Source: Bacteroidaceae bacterium (GTDB lineage: Bacteria; Bacteroidota; Bacteroidia; Bacteroidales; Bacteroidaceae). Taken from it: a stretch of 44,087 nt of DNA. Below the pieces are notes generated by a model. It had not been told where the DNA came from. It ran no database searches and worked only from the letters and a program-made list of their open reading frames with translations. The position numbers were made by a program, and so were the translations under genes. The first letter of the stretch is position 1; each line of letters opens with the position of its first letter. Location: assembly GCA_017940565.1 (NCBI GenBank), contig JAGAYH010000003.1, forward strand, positions 1 to 44,087. The letters are read 5' to 3'. Below are positions 32,824 through 41,669 of the stretch, in pieces.

Positions 32824-33018
32824 TCACAGGTCGTCTTCCAGAATTTCCTTGACGCTCTGGTCCACCTTGTAGAGCCGCTCTTTGCAGAAAGCAATCAGTT
32901 CCTTGGCCTCTTTCAGCAGGTCTGTCAGCATGTCAATGTCCTGTTCGTTGCGCTCTACCTGTTCTACGATTTCTTCCAGACGCTTTGTCGCCTGGGCATA
33001 GGTCATTTTGTTTTCCAT
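32824..33018 (-). CDS. xseB: Exodeoxyribonuclease VII small subunit
   Basis: 64-residue helical protein with the XseB signature: TYAQATKRLEEIVEQVE near the start and a charged helix pair to the acidic end EILEDDL. With XseA it degrades single-stranded DNA. Its ATG overlaps the xseA stop by one base (TAATG), a classical coupled start. Confidence 0.93.
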   Translation of the reverse strand: MENKMTYAQATKRLEEIVEQVERNEQDIDMLTDLLKEAKELIAFCKERLYKVDQSVKEILEDDL

Positions 33019-34346
33019 TATTCTGATATTGTTTCGTCCAAACCGTTTACAGTACTTTCTATGTTCCCTTCGTGCAGACGTGTGACGATGATGTCGCCTG
33101 GTTTCACGTCGGCGGCACGCTTCAACGCCTTCCCGTCTTTCAGCGTGATGCTGTAGCCCAGCTTCAGAATGCGTTGGGGATTGTTCATGTCAATGGCCTG
33201 CTCCACGATGTACAGACGCTGCCTGGCGTCGGCCAGACATTTCCGGACACTTTCTTTGAGACGTCGTTCGTTGTAGTCTGTGCTAAGACGTTCCTTCTCG
33301 GTGCGATGCCGCACTGACCTCACGATGTTGCCGAACAAGTTGTTCACCAGCAGCTCGTGCCTTTGTCTGAAACCTTTCGAGAATTGTTGTAAAAACGTCA
33401 CCGAGGTGTGCAGCCGCCGTTTTTCCTGCTCCACCTGTTCTGTTGCCGCGTCTTTCATACGGCTGAAGAGGGCCTGAATCTTCTGGGCGTTCATATCCAT
33501 GCGTGCAATAAGGAAATCGGCCACGGCAGTAGGCGTTTTCAAGCTCACGCAGGCCACTTCGTCGAGCACAGTCGTGTCGCGCTCGTGGCCAATACCGGTA
33601 ATGATTGGAACAGGAAACTGTGCGCAGTGGTTTGCCAGATTGTAGGTTTCGAAACCGTTGAGATCGCTCACGGCACCTCCGCCTCTGATGATGACAACGG
33701 CGTCCCATGCCTCGTCGTCGTTGGCAATGGCCTCGAGAGCCTGTATGATGGTCGGCTCAGTGAGTTCACCCTGCATGGTGGCTGCGAACAATTTGTGGCG
33801 GAACCGGTAATTCATGGCGTTACCGTCGAGCTGGTGGCAGAAATCGCCGTAGCCTGCGGCCGTAGGTGACGACACGACGGCAATATTCTGAATGAGCATG
33901 GGCAGGGGAATGGTCTTGTTCAGTTCAAGCACGCCCTCGCTGCGCAGGCGTTCGATGATTTCCTGCCGTTTCCGAGCCATGTCGCCCATAGTATAGGTAG
34001 GGTCTATGTCAGTCACGACGAGCGAGTAGCCATATAGTTCGCTGAATGTGGGACGCACTTCCATGAGCACCTGCAGTCCGGCACAGAAGGCCTGTCCCGT
34101 GGTTTCCTCGAAATCCAGTTTGAGCAGTTGGAATGTACCGGCCATGATCACGCCGTGGGCTTTGGCTACGGCCGCATTGCTGCGCTCGCTTTTTTGTATC
34201 AGTTCAATGAAACAGTGCCCCTTGGCCGATGTGCGCACTTCGCTGAGCTCTGCTGTCACGCGGTAGGTGCCAGTCAGCTCCGACTCAATGGCTTCACGGA
34301 CCAGCGCATTGAGTTCCAGTAGTGTCATTGCTCCGTTTTCTGACAT
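33018..34346 (-). CDS. xseA: Exodeoxyribonuclease VII large subunit
   Basis: Catalytic subunit for bidirectional single-strand DNA degradation; 442 residues from the ATG at 34346 (436 from 34328). N-terminal OB fold (TYRVTAELSEVRTSAKGHCF), nuclease core with VVIIRGGGAVSDLNGF, then ITGIGHERDTTVLDEVA, followed by a long coiled-coil segment that binds XseB subunits. The frame is open further upstream to 34508 but that part crosses tRNA-Phe and is not coding. Confidence 0.94.
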   Translation of the reverse strand: MSENGAMTLLELNALVREAIESELTGTYRVTAELSEVRTSAKGHCFIELIQKSERSNAAVAKAHGVIMAGTFQLLKLDFEETTGQAFCAGLQVLMEVRPTFSELYGYSLVVTDIDPTYTMGDMARKRQEIIERLRSEGVLELNKTIPLPMLIQNIAVVSSPTAAGYGDFCHQLDGNAMNYRFRHKLFAATMQGELTEPTIIQALEAIANDDEAWDAVVIIRGGGAVSDLNGFETYNLANHCAQFPVPIITGIGHERDTTVLDEVACVSLKTPTAVADFLIARMDMNAQKIQALFSRMKDAATEQVEQEKRRLHTSVTFLQQFSKGFRQRHELLVNNLFGNIVRSVRHRTEKERLSTDYNERRLKESVRKCLADARQRLYIVEQAIDMNNPQRILKLGYSITLKDGKALKRAADVKPGDIIVTRLHEGNIESTVNGLDETISE

Positions 34347-34428
34347 GGATGGTCTGTTTTCCGATTGTAAAGTTAAGCATTTCCTGCCACATTTTTGGCT
34401 TTTGGCGTGAAATCCTGTGTGTGGCCAT

Positions 34429-34462
34429 AAAAAAGCCCGTCCCATGGAGTTTGGAACGGGGC
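34429..34462 (-). terminator. Terminator of tRNA-Phe
   Basis: On the minus strand GCCCCGTTCC pairs imperfectly with GGGACGGGC, followed by six T residues. Located 17 nt past the tRNA 3' end and before xseA. Confidence 0.8.
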
Positions 34463-34478
34463 ATTTTGTTTTTCGGAG

Positions 34479-34551
34479 TGGTGCCACCAGGATTTGAACC
34501 GGGGACACACGGATTTTCAGTCCGATGCTCTACCAACTGAGCTATGGCACC
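34479..34551 (-). tRNA. tRNA-Phe (anticodon GAA)
   Basis: 73 nt cloverleaf. Acceptor stem GGTGCCA / TGGCACC, D-arm with AGTTGGTA, anticodon loop CTGAAAA, T-loop TTCAAAT, discriminator A. The CCA end is not encoded (ACT follows). Confidence 0.97.
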
Positions 34552-34571
34552 ATTTTTCCTGAATTCGGCTG

Positions 34572-34602
34572 CAAAGTTAGTTTTTCTTTTTTGATTCCGC
34601 AA
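34572..34602 (-). promoter_or_regulatory. Promoter of tRNA-Phe
   Basis: Minus strand: TTG (34602-34600), 20 nt, TAACTTTG followed by C (34579-34571). Transcription would start about 15 nt before the mature 5' end. Confidence 0.75.
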
Positions 34603-34629
34603 GTTTTTTATTGAAAAAACGCCATAAAC

Positions 34630-34661
34630 TTGTTCCTTTCTGAGAAAAGCCGTAACTTTGC
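34630..34661 (+). promoter_or_regulatory. Promoter of tRNA-Pro
   Basis: TTG at 34630-34632, 20 nt, TAACTTTGC at 34653-34661, just before the tRNA. It is divergent from, and nearly identical in its -7 box to, the tRNA-Phe promoter. Confidence 0.78.
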
Positions 34662-34670
34662 AGGCGTATT

Positions 34671-34743
34671 CGGAAAGTAGCGCAGTTGGTAGCGCACTAC
34701 GTTCGGGACGTAGGGGTCGGGCGTTCGAGTCGCCTCTTTCCGA
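34671..34743 (+). tRNA. tRNA-Pro (anticodon CGG)
   Basis: Acceptor stem CGGAAAG / CTTTCCG, anticodon stem CTACG/CGTAG around loop TTCGGGA (anticodon CGG), T-loop TTCGAGT, discriminator A, no encoded CCA. Reads CCG proline codons. Confidence 0.95.
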
Positions 34744-34812
34744 CGTTCTTAATAGACGATAGGATTATCCCTGTCGTCTTTTTTTCTCTGTAAATCAATT
34801 AAAGAAAGAAAT

Positions 34813-37017
34813 ATGAACCGTTTGAAGTGGCCGTTGGCTATTGTGATTGCCTGGACATCCGTCTGGTGTCTCAGTGCGCGCGACTACGTGGTGCAGACGC
34901 CCCGCACGTCGCTGGTTTTGAATGTTGAAGAGGGTAAGAAACCGCTTTGGGTTTACTATGGCAGCCGTGTGGAAGCTTCGCAGACGGAGCAGTTGCGCTC
35001 TGCAGGCCTTGCGCTGGAGAGGGAGTCGTATCCCGCGTTCGGGCTCATTGAGTCGATGGACAAATTGGGCGAGAAAGCTATGGCCGTGACCCATGTCGAC
35101 GGCAACATGAGCCTTGACCTGGCCGTTACGGGCGTTATCCAAGAGGCCGACTCCGAGGGCGAGCTGACGGTGATTGAGATGAAAGACCGCTTGTATCCCT
35201 TCATGGTGAAGCAATGCTTCAAAGCCTACCGCGGCACGGACATCATCTCCACTTGGGTGGAGGCGGTGAACACTGGAAAGAAGCCCGTTGTGCTGAGAAA
35301 GTTTGCTTCGGCCATGATGCCCGTGGTGCGCGGCGACAACTGGCTCACCCATTTCCACGGGTTCTGGGGCGCCGAAGCCACCATGGACGAAGAACGCCTC
35401 ACGCAGGGCACGAAGGCCATCAGGAGCAACGATGCGCTGGTAAACACCGAGAGCGACAACCCTTCGGTCATGCTGACCCTCGACGGAAAGCCTTCGGAAA
35501 ACGCCGGGCGCGTCATAGGGGCCACTTTGGCCTGGACGGGAGCTTACGACATCAAGGTGGACGTGCACAAGACGTTTCTGAACCTTATCGCGGGCATCAA
35601 GGAAGAGCACTCCTCGTGGACGCTCGAGGGCGGGCAGAAGTTTGTGACGCCCGAGTTGTGCCTGACCTATTCCTGCGAGGGCAAGGGGGGCGTAAGCCGC
35701 GCTTTCCACCGCTGGGCGCGCCGTTATAAAATCACTGGAGGCGACCGCCTGCACGACATTTTGCTCAACAGTTGGGAGGGGGTTTATTTTAAGGTAAACC
35801 AGAAGGAGATGGACGACATGATGGCGGCCTTTGCCGACCTGGGAGGCGAACTTTTCGTGATGGACGACGGATGGTTCGGCAACAAGTATCCGCGCAACGC
35901 CGGCAACAGCAGTCTTGGCGACTGGGAGGTGTGCCGTGAAAAGTTGCCTGAAGGCATCGGCGGGCTCGTACGTTCGGCCAAGAGCCACGGCATAAAGTTC
36001 GGCATCTGGATTGAGCCTGAGATGGCCAACACCAAGAGCGAGCTGTTTGAAAAACACCCCGACTGGGTGCTCTGTGTGAAGGACCGTCCGCTTTCCAAGG
36101 GGCGCGGAGGCACGCAGATAGTGCTCGACCTGTGCAATCCGAAGGTTCAGGACTTCGTCTTCTCCGTCGTGGACCGCCTGATGACGGAGAACCCTGAAAT
36201 AGCCTACATGAAATGGGACTGCAACGCCTATCTGATGGACTACGGCTCGCAGTATCTGCCGGCCAACCGCCAGTCGCACATCGCCATAGAGTATCAGCGT
36301 GGCTTGGAGAACGTGCTCCGCCGCATCCGTGCCAAATATCCCGACCTGGTGATGCAGGCCTGTGCCGGCGGCGGGGGACGTGTGACCTACGGCATGCTGC
36401 CCTGGTTCAACGAATTCTGGCCCAGCGACGACACCGACGCCCTGCAGCGCATCTACCTGCAATGGGGCATCTCGCATTTCTATCCTGCCGTGGCCATGGC
36501 TTCGCATGTGAGTGCCAACAAGAACCACCAGACGGGCCGCACGGTACCCCTGAAATACCGGTTCGACGTTGCCATGGGCGGTCGTCTGGGTATGGAGATT
36601 CAGCCCAAGGATATGAGCGACGCCGACAAAGCCTTTGCCCGCCGTGCCATAGCTGCCTACAAGCAGATACGCCCCGTGGTGCAGCAGGGCGATCTCTACC
36701 GCCTCGTGTCGCCCTATGACCGCGAGGGTGTGGCTTCGCTGATGTATGTCAGCGAGGCAAAGGACGAGGCTGTGTTATATGTATATAAGACGGAGCACTT
36801 CATCAATATGACGGTGCCTGGCGTGCGCTTGCGCGGGCTTGATGCGGAGCGCCTTTACCGCCTGACCGACCTCACTCCGGCCGATGTGAAAAAGCCTTGT
36901 CCGCTTGACGGAAAGACCGTGTCCGGCCGCCTGCTCATGGAAGAGGGACTCCCCATGGCCGGTGTGCTCAAGAGCGAGTACGCCAGTCTGGCTTTGCGGC
37001 TCGAGGCTGTGGACTGA
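34813..37017 (+). CDS. Secreted alpha-galactosidase, GH36
   Basis: Releases terminal alpha-1,6-galactose from raffinose-type oligosaccharides or galactomannan. 734 residues with a Sec signal peptide (about 1-21, ending near CLSA). N-terminal beta-sandwich, then the (beta/alpha)8 barrel: MDDGWFG near 353, nucleophile D469 in YMKWDCNAY, acid/base D539 in WPSDDTDA, and a short C-terminal beta domain. Size and motifs are those of GH36 enzymes of gut Bacteroidetes, which are exported to the periplasm. It stands alone, with no SusCD pair, so it may serve several loci. Sequence GC appears higher than in the arginine region. Confidence 0.93.
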   Translation: MNRLKWPLAIVIAWTSVWCLSARDYVVQTPRTSLVLNVEEGKKPLWVYYGSRVEASQTEQLRSAGLALERESYPAFGLIESMDKLGEKAMAVTHVDGNMSLDLAVTGVIQEADSEGELTVIEMKDRLYPFMVKQCFKAYRGTDIISTWVEAVNTGKKPVVLRKFASAMMPVVRGDNWLTHFHGFWGAEATMDEERLTQGTKAIRSNDALVNTESDNPSVMLTLDGKPSENAGRVIGATLAWTGAYDIKVDVHKTFLNLIAGIKEEHSSWTLEGGQKFVTPELCLTYSCEGKGGVSRAFHRWARRYKITGGDRLHDILLNSWEGVYFKVNQKEMDDMMAAFADLGGELFVMDDGWFGNKYPRNAGNSSLGDWEVCREKLPEGIGGLVRSAKSHGIKFGIWIEPEMANTKSELFEKHPDWVLCVKDRPLSKGRGGTQIVLDLCNPKVQDFVFSVVDRLMTENPEIAYMKWDCNAYLMDYGSQYLPANRQSHIAIEYQRGLENVLRRIRAKYPDLVMQACAGGGGRVTYGMLPWFNEFWPSDDTDALQRIYLQWGISHFYPAVAMASHVSANKNHQTGRTVPLKYRFDVAMGGRLGMEIQPKDMSDADKAFARRAIAAYKQIRPVVQQGDLYRLVSPYDREGVASLMYVSEAKDEAVLYVYKTEHFINMTVPGVRLRGLDAERLYRLTDLTPADVKKPCPLDGKTVSGRLLMEEGLPMAGVLKSEYASLALRLEAVD

Positions 37018-37046
37018 TTTGCCGCAAGTTGGGGCTGTTTCCCCGG

Positions 37047-37082
37047 AAATGGGGCTTATCATCCGGTAAGCCCCATTTTTGT
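37047..37082 (+). terminator. Terminator after alpha-galactosidase
   Basis: 12-bp stem AAATGGGGCTTA / TAAGCCCCATTT with an 8-nt loop and T-run. Confidence 0.92.
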
Positions 37083-37188
37083 GTGGTTTATGTCGCTTTT
37101 TGCGCTTTCCGGTAGCGTTTGAGTCATTTTTTTTCTGTTTACTTGCACAAAATTGTTTTATTCTGTGCACTTATTCGAAATTGTTGCT

Positions 37189-37197
37189 TATCTTTGC
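37189..37197 (+). promoter_or_regulatory. -7 element of the acyl-CoA ligase promoter
   Basis: TATCTTTGC matches the consensus, 31 nt before the ATG. A 6-bp dyad TGCACA / TGTGCA (37144-37149, 37164-37169) lies just upstream over the -33 position and could be an operator, with low confidence. Confidence 0.55.
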
Positions 37198-37228
37198 ACC
37201 TGTAACAACTCAATGCATGTTTTGACAG

Positions 37229-38875
37229 ATGGATAAGAGCTTCCTGAAACTGTTGGCCACGTCGGTCAAGGAGAATTGGAACTTGCCCGCCTTCTCCAAT
37301 TACATGGGCGAAACGTACACCTACGGGCAGTTTGCCGAGCGCATGGTGCGGATTCGCATGATGTTGGATGTGGCAGAGGTGAAACCAGGTGATAAAGTGG
37401 CGCTGATAGGCCGCAATTCGGCCGGTTGGGCCATGGACTTTTTCGGCATTTTGGCTGCCGGAAGGGTGGCAGTGCCCATCTTGCACGATTTCAAGCCGTC
37501 GAGCGTTCACCATATCATCAAGCACAGCGGTTCGAAGGCCCTGATTGTGGCCAACAGCGTGTGGGAAAACCTTGACGTGGCGCAGCTGGAAAACCTGAAC
37601 ATCATCTTGCGCGTGGACGACCTGACGGTGCTCTACGCCAAGCGGCAGAAGCTGATGGTTGCCGACCTTTGCAATGTCGTCTTTGCCCGCAGATATCCCG
37701 CCGCGCTCCGTTTTGAGGACGTGAAGATTCACCGTGACCAGCCCGAGGAACTGGCTATGCTGAGCTATACGAGCGGCACGAGCGGTTTCTCCAAAGGTGT
37801 CATGATTCCGTACCGCGCCCTGTGGGGCAATGTGCGCTTCGGCATCGACCATCTCTCGGTGCTCAAGCCCGGCACCCACGTCATTTCCATCCTTCCCATG
37901 GCTCACATGTACGGCCTTGCCTTTGAGGTGTGCACCGAGGTATGTTGCGGCGTCCACATCCATTTCCTGACGCGCACGCCCAGTCCCCGTGTCATTGCCG
38001 ATACGTTTGTGAAGTACTCGCCGAGCCTGATAGTGGCCGTGCCTTTGGTATTGGAGAAAATAGTCAAGAAAAACGTCTTCCCCGTGTTGCAGACCACGCG
38101 TTTCAAGGTGCTCAGCCACATTCCCATAGTGAAGCAGCGCCTCTACAGGCTCATCTGCGGCAAGCTGGTGAAGTCGCTGGGCGGCCGTTTCTACGAGGCC
38201 ATTGTGGGCGGAGCCGCCTTCAGCAGCGATGTGGAGCACTTCCTGCACGAGATACACTTCCCTTACACGGTGGGCTACGGCATGACGGAGTGTGCCCCGC
38301 TGATAACTTACGCCGACTACAAGACGTTCCGCGAGGGGTCGGTGGGCCGCGCCATTCCGCGCATGGAGGTGCGCATCGACTCGGACGACCCGCAGCATAC
38401 GGTGGGCGAGATACAGGTGAGAGGCGTCAACGTGATGCTGGGCTACTACAACAATCCCTCGGCTACGAAGGAAGCCTTCACCCGTGACGGCTGGCTGCGC
38501 ACGGGCGACCTGGGTACGCTCGACGCTGACGGCAATCTCTTCATCCGCGGGCGCAGCAAGAATATGCTGCTCGGACCAAGCGGGCAGAATATCTATCCTG
38601 AGGAGATTGAAGACGCACTTAACCAGAAGGATTACGTGGGTGAGTCGATTATAGTTTCACGCGACGAGAAACTGGTGGCGCTCATCCATCCCGACCTGGA
38701 GCGTATGGACCGCGACGGGCTGGTGATGAACGACATTCCCGAGATTATGGCGCATAATCTGGAGGAGCTCAACGGCGAAATCCCGGCCTACAGCCGCGTG
38801 GCCTCGTTCCAGCTCTATCCGGACGAGTTTGAGAAGACGCCCAAGCGCAGCATCAAGCGCTATTTGTACCAATAA
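37229..38875 (+). CDS. Long-chain fatty-acid-CoA ligase (AMP-forming)
   Basis: 548-residue member of the ANL family. P-loop YTSGTSGFSKG at 180-190, adenine-binding YGMTE at 350-354, GWLRTGDLG (421-429) and a C-terminal domain ending in KTPKRSIKRYLYQ with the catalytic lysine. It probably activates fatty acids for incorporation into lipids; substrate length is not predictable here. Single gene, convergent with the porin gene (2 nt between stop codons), so no terminator separates the two transcripts. Confidence 0.9.
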   Translation: MDKSFLKLLATSVKENWNLPAFSNYMGETYTYGQFAERMVRIRMMLDVAEVKPGDKVALIGRNSAGWAMDFFGILAAGRVAVPILHDFKPSSVHHIIKHSGSKALIVANSVWENLDVAQLENLNIILRVDDLTVLYAKRQKLMVADLCNVVFARRYPAALRFEDVKIHRDQPEELAMLSYTSGTSGFSKGVMIPYRALWGNVRFGIDHLSVLKPGTHVISILPMAHMYGLAFEVCTEVCCGVHIHFLTRTPSPRVIADTFVKYSPSLIVAVPLVLEKIVKKNVFPVLQTTRFKVLSHIPIVKQRLYRLICGKLVKSLGGRFYEAIVGGAAFSSDVEHFLHEIHFPYTVGYGMTECAPLITYADYKTFREGSVGRAIPRMEVRIDSDDPQHTVGEIQVRGVNVMLGYYNNPSATKEAFTRDGWLRTGDLGTLDADGNLFIRGRSKNMLLGPSGQNIYPEEIEDALNQKDYVGESIIVSRDEKLVALIHPDLERMDRDGLVMNDIPEIMAHNLEELNGEIPAYSRVASFQLYPDEFEKTPKRSIKRYLYQ

Positions 38876-38877
38876 GT

Positions 38878-41049
38878 TCAGTTGAAGAAGTTCCACGACA
38901 ATCCGAACTTGAGTATGAACGGATTGTAAGGGTAGTGGGGGGCAAGGAAAACGTTGCCTCCCTCTTTGGTGTAGTTCACGTGGTGGGCCATGACGTAGAA
39001 CCGCGTGTGTTTGAGGTGGAAGTTGGCGTAAACGTTGATGACGGGATGGCCGCCCACCTTGATGCGGTTGTCGGGAGCCTGTATGGCAAACATTCCAAGC
39101 TCGGGACTGTAGGCCGGGGTTTCGTATTTGGTGAAGTAGCGCATGTCTGCGCCGAATTCTACGCGGAGCACTTTGGCAATACGGAAGAGCAGGTAGAGAT
39201 TGGTGTAGGCATTGAACGTGGGGAGCGGGTAAACGTGTTTGTCAGACGTGGTCTGGTAGGTCAGTTGGTTCTCCCAGTTGAGGATGCCAAGGCGGAAGTC
39301 CTGTCCCAGCCTGAGGCTGAGCAGCTGTATGTCGTCGCCGGCCTGTCGCGCCTCGGTGCCCATGGTGTAGGTCTCCGTCTCGGCGTCGGCCATCCGGGCT
39401 GCCGTGGAGGCGAAGTAGGTGTAGTGGCTGATGTTCTGGGCTTCGAGGGTGAGGCGTGTACGTGTCAGCTCGTTGCTTACCGTGCCGCCGACGCGTGTGG
39501 ATGCCTGCATCTTGAAGTCGTTGTCCCACCAGATGTGGTGCGAGTGGAAGTGGCGGTAGAAGTAGGTGGGCTCGCGGTTGACGATGTGGGCGAAGGCCCG
39601 CAGTTTCATTTCTTTTCCGAGCAGGTTGAAGCGCAGCGAGGCGTTGCCGTCCAGTTCAAATTCTCCGAACGACGAGTCTGAGCCGGAGACTTGTGCGAGC
39701 AGGTTGAAGTTAACCTTTTTGCCCTGCTCGCGGAAGAGGGCTCCGCCGAGGGTAAAGGTGTGTTCGTTGGCTGTTTCGCTCATGATGCGTCCTTTGGGTT
39801 GGCTGAAGCGGTCGTAATCGTGCTGTGCAAAGAGGCGTATGCCGGCCACGGCCCAGCGGTTGAAGCCTTCGTTGAGCTGTATGGCGAGGACGTTGGTCAC
39901 GTTGGTGTGGCTGAATTTCAGCGAGGTGGAGTCGCTTTCCATGAAGTTGTCGGTGTAGAATCCGCTGAGGTCTTCGTTGGCGATGAACTTGCGCCTGTTG
40001 TTTTCCACCTTCAGTGTGTGTATGAACGATGTCACGGGTATGAAGGTGCCCGTGCTGTCTGTGCGGAATCGCAGGGTATCTGTGCGTATGGCGAGCGGGG
40101 TGTCGGGGGCGGCGTCTGGTGCTTGGGGCAGGGTGTCGCAGACGATGGCGGTGCTGTCGGGGGCATAGCGCCGGAAGCCGAGGCTGTAGCTGTGGGTGAG
40201 CTGGGCACCGTCGGCGTGGATCTTGTTCCAGACCTTGTCGAGGTTGGTCGGTATGTCCTTGGTGTCGAAGCGTGAGGGGAAGTTCTCGGGGTTGCGCACG
40301 TAGTCGTCGCTGGTGATGCCTCCGTTTTCGGCTGTCTTGAGGTAGTTGGTGTAGATGGTGAAGTGGGCGCGGTATTTTTCCTTGTCCACCGAGCCCCACA
40401 GCGTGCCGCCGAAGTCGGATGTCGACTGGTGGTCGAAGTATCCGCGTCCGTAGAGGTAATCGAGCTTGAAGCCCAGTCCGATGTCCTTCGATGCGTTTAC
40501 GGCAAAGAGGGCCTTGAAGCGGTCTTCGCCGTCGTCACGGTTGCCGCATTCGTGGTAGGTGACGTTGGTGAAGGGCGATTTGGTGTTTGTGAACTGTACT
40601 TGGCTGAAGGGGGTGATGAAGTAGTCGTGCGGGTCGGTGAATATGAACTGGCTGAAGTCGATGGAGCGCAGGGTGAAGAGCCGCGACTGGCGCGGGGAGC
40701 CCATGTTGCCCAACGTGTTGTATTCGCCATAGAGCCCGTCGCTGAAGTTGGTGTTCTGAAACGCGTGCGGAAGGGTGTCGATGTCGGTGGAGTCGACGAT
40801 GCCGAAGCGGTCGTCGAGCGTCCATGCCTTGATGCCGGTGGGTATTTTTTTGCTTTTGGTCTTGCGGTCCGATATTCTTGAGCCGCCGCGCCCGTTGCTG
40901 CCCGTGGTGTCGTTCTGGAGGGTTGGTCCGGCGGTTTGCTCGAGTATGCCTCCCCGCGAGTTTTCGTTTTGTCTCACGCGGCGCTGTGCTGCCGTGTGGA
41001 CGGGCCACAGCAGGGCGATGAGGAGGAGTATGGGCAGTATTTTCTTCAT
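38878..41049 (-). CDS. Putative outer-membrane porin (Porin_10 type)
   Basis: 723 residues from the ATG at 41049 (four residues longer from 41061). Signal peptide MKKILPILLLIALLWPVHTAAQ, then a low-complexity charged stretch, then a domain that opens with IKAWTLDDRFGIVDSTDIDT and continues with alternating aromatic strands, ending in the terminal phenylalanine pattern KFGLSWNFFN typical of beta-barrel proteins. This matches the Bacteroidetes putative porin family. Substrate unknown. It is transcribed alone on the minus strand and meets the acyl-CoA ligase gene end to end. Confidence 0.88.
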   Translation of the reverse strand: MKKILPILLLIALLWPVHTAAQRRVRQNENSRGGILEQTAGPTLQNDTTGSNGRGGSRISDRKTKSKKIPTGIKAWTLDDRFGIVDSTDIDTLPHAFQNTNFSDGLYGEYNTLGNMGSPRQSRLFTLRSIDFSQFIFTDPHDYFITPFSQVQFTNTKSPFTNVTYHECGNRDDGEDRFKALFAVNASKDIGLGFKLDYLYGRGYFDHQSTSDFGGTLWGSVDKEKYRAHFTIYTNYLKTAENGGITSDDYVRNPENFPSRFDTKDIPTNLDKVWNKIHADGAQLTHSYSLGFRRYAPDSTAIVCDTLPQAPDAAPDTPLAIRTDTLRFRTDSTGTFIPVTSFIHTLKVENNRRKFIANEDLSGFYTDNFMESDSTSLKFSHTNVTNVLAIQLNEGFNRWAVAGIRLFAQHDYDRFSQPKGRIMSETANEHTFTLGGALFREQGKKVNFNLLAQVSGSDSSFGEFELDGNASLRFNLLGKEMKLRAFAHIVNREPTYFYRHFHSHHIWWDNDFKMQASTRVGGTVSNELTRTRLTLEAQNISHYTYFASTAARMADAETETYTMGTEARQAGDDIQLLSLRLGQDFRLGILNWENQLTYQTTSDKHVYPLPTFNAYTNLYLLFRIAKVLRVEFGADMRYFTKYETPAYSPELGMFAIQAPDNRIKVGGHPVINVYANFHLKHTRFYVMAHHVNYTKEGGNVFLAPHYPYNPFILKFGLSWNFFN

Positions 41050-41116
41050 TTCAATCTGCAAAGGTAATGATTTCTGTGCAGACTTGGGGCTTTTTGCTGC
41101 CGTTTTGAGGGGTGTG

Positions 41117-41662
41117 CTACTGTATTTTGCGTATGATGTCCATGCCGCGCAGCAGTGCGGCCTCGTTTTCGGGGATTTGGCTGTGGTGGCGTTGGGGCAG
41201 GGTCTTGTAGAGTGCCTTGCGCACGTTGTCCACGCTGACGATGGGGTGCACTTTGATGAGCCCGCCGAGTATGAACATGTTGAACGTCTTGATGTTCTTC
41301 GCTTCGGTGGCGGCGTCCATGGCGTTGATTTCGTAGATGTCGATGTCGCTGCGTCCGGGGCGCTCCATGATGCCGTAGGGGTCGTAGATGAGGGCGCCTC
41401 CGGGGCGTATCTGGCTTACGAAGCGCTCCAGCGAGGGCTGGTTGAGCAGTATGGCGGTGGTGTAGCTGCTCAGTATGGGCGATGCGATGGGGCTGTCGCT
41501 GACGATGACGGTGGTGTTGGCCGTGCCGCCGCGTTGTTCGGGGCCGTAGGCCGGCAGCCAGCTCACTTCTTTGCCTTCCTCGAGGCCGGCGTAAGCGAGC
41601 AGTTTGCCCATGGAGAGGACGCCCTGGCCGCCGAAGCCTGATATGATGAGTTCTTCTTTCAT
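41117..41662 (-). CDS. 2-oxoacid:ferredoxin oxidoreductase, gamma subunit
   Basis: 181 residues with the gamma-subunit signature ELIISGFGGQGVLSMGKLLA (3-22) and PAYGPEQRGGTANTTV. Part of a four-subunit Vor/Kor-type enzyme (branched-chain 2-oxoacid or 2-oxoglutarate). Last gene of the operon, 7 nt after the beta subunit. It belongs to the same broad family as iorB but is clearly a different system. Confidence 0.92.
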   Translation of the reverse strand: MKEELIISGFGGQGVLSMGKLLAYAGLEEGKEVSWLPAYGPEQRGGTANTTVIVSDSPIASPILSSYTTAILLNQPSLERFVSQIRPGGALIYDPYGIMERPGRSDIDIYEINAMDAATEAKNIKTFNMFILGGLIKVHPIVSVDNVRKALYKTLPQRHHSQIPENEAALLRGMDIIRKIQ

Positions 41663-41669
41663 GATAGGT

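Noticed and set aside
34294-34602. Minus-strand frame of 102 residues across tRNA-Phe
   Set aside because: It translates a tRNA gene; only the tRNA is real.
37031-37056. GGGGCT direct repeat as a member of the 21-nt family
   Set aside because: Spacing is 20 nt and it belongs to the terminator hairpin region.
34795-38398. 577- and 419-residue antisense frames opposite alpha-galactosidase and the acyl-CoA ligase
   Set aside because: High-GC shadows; the sense frames carry full active-site motifs, signal peptide and promoters.
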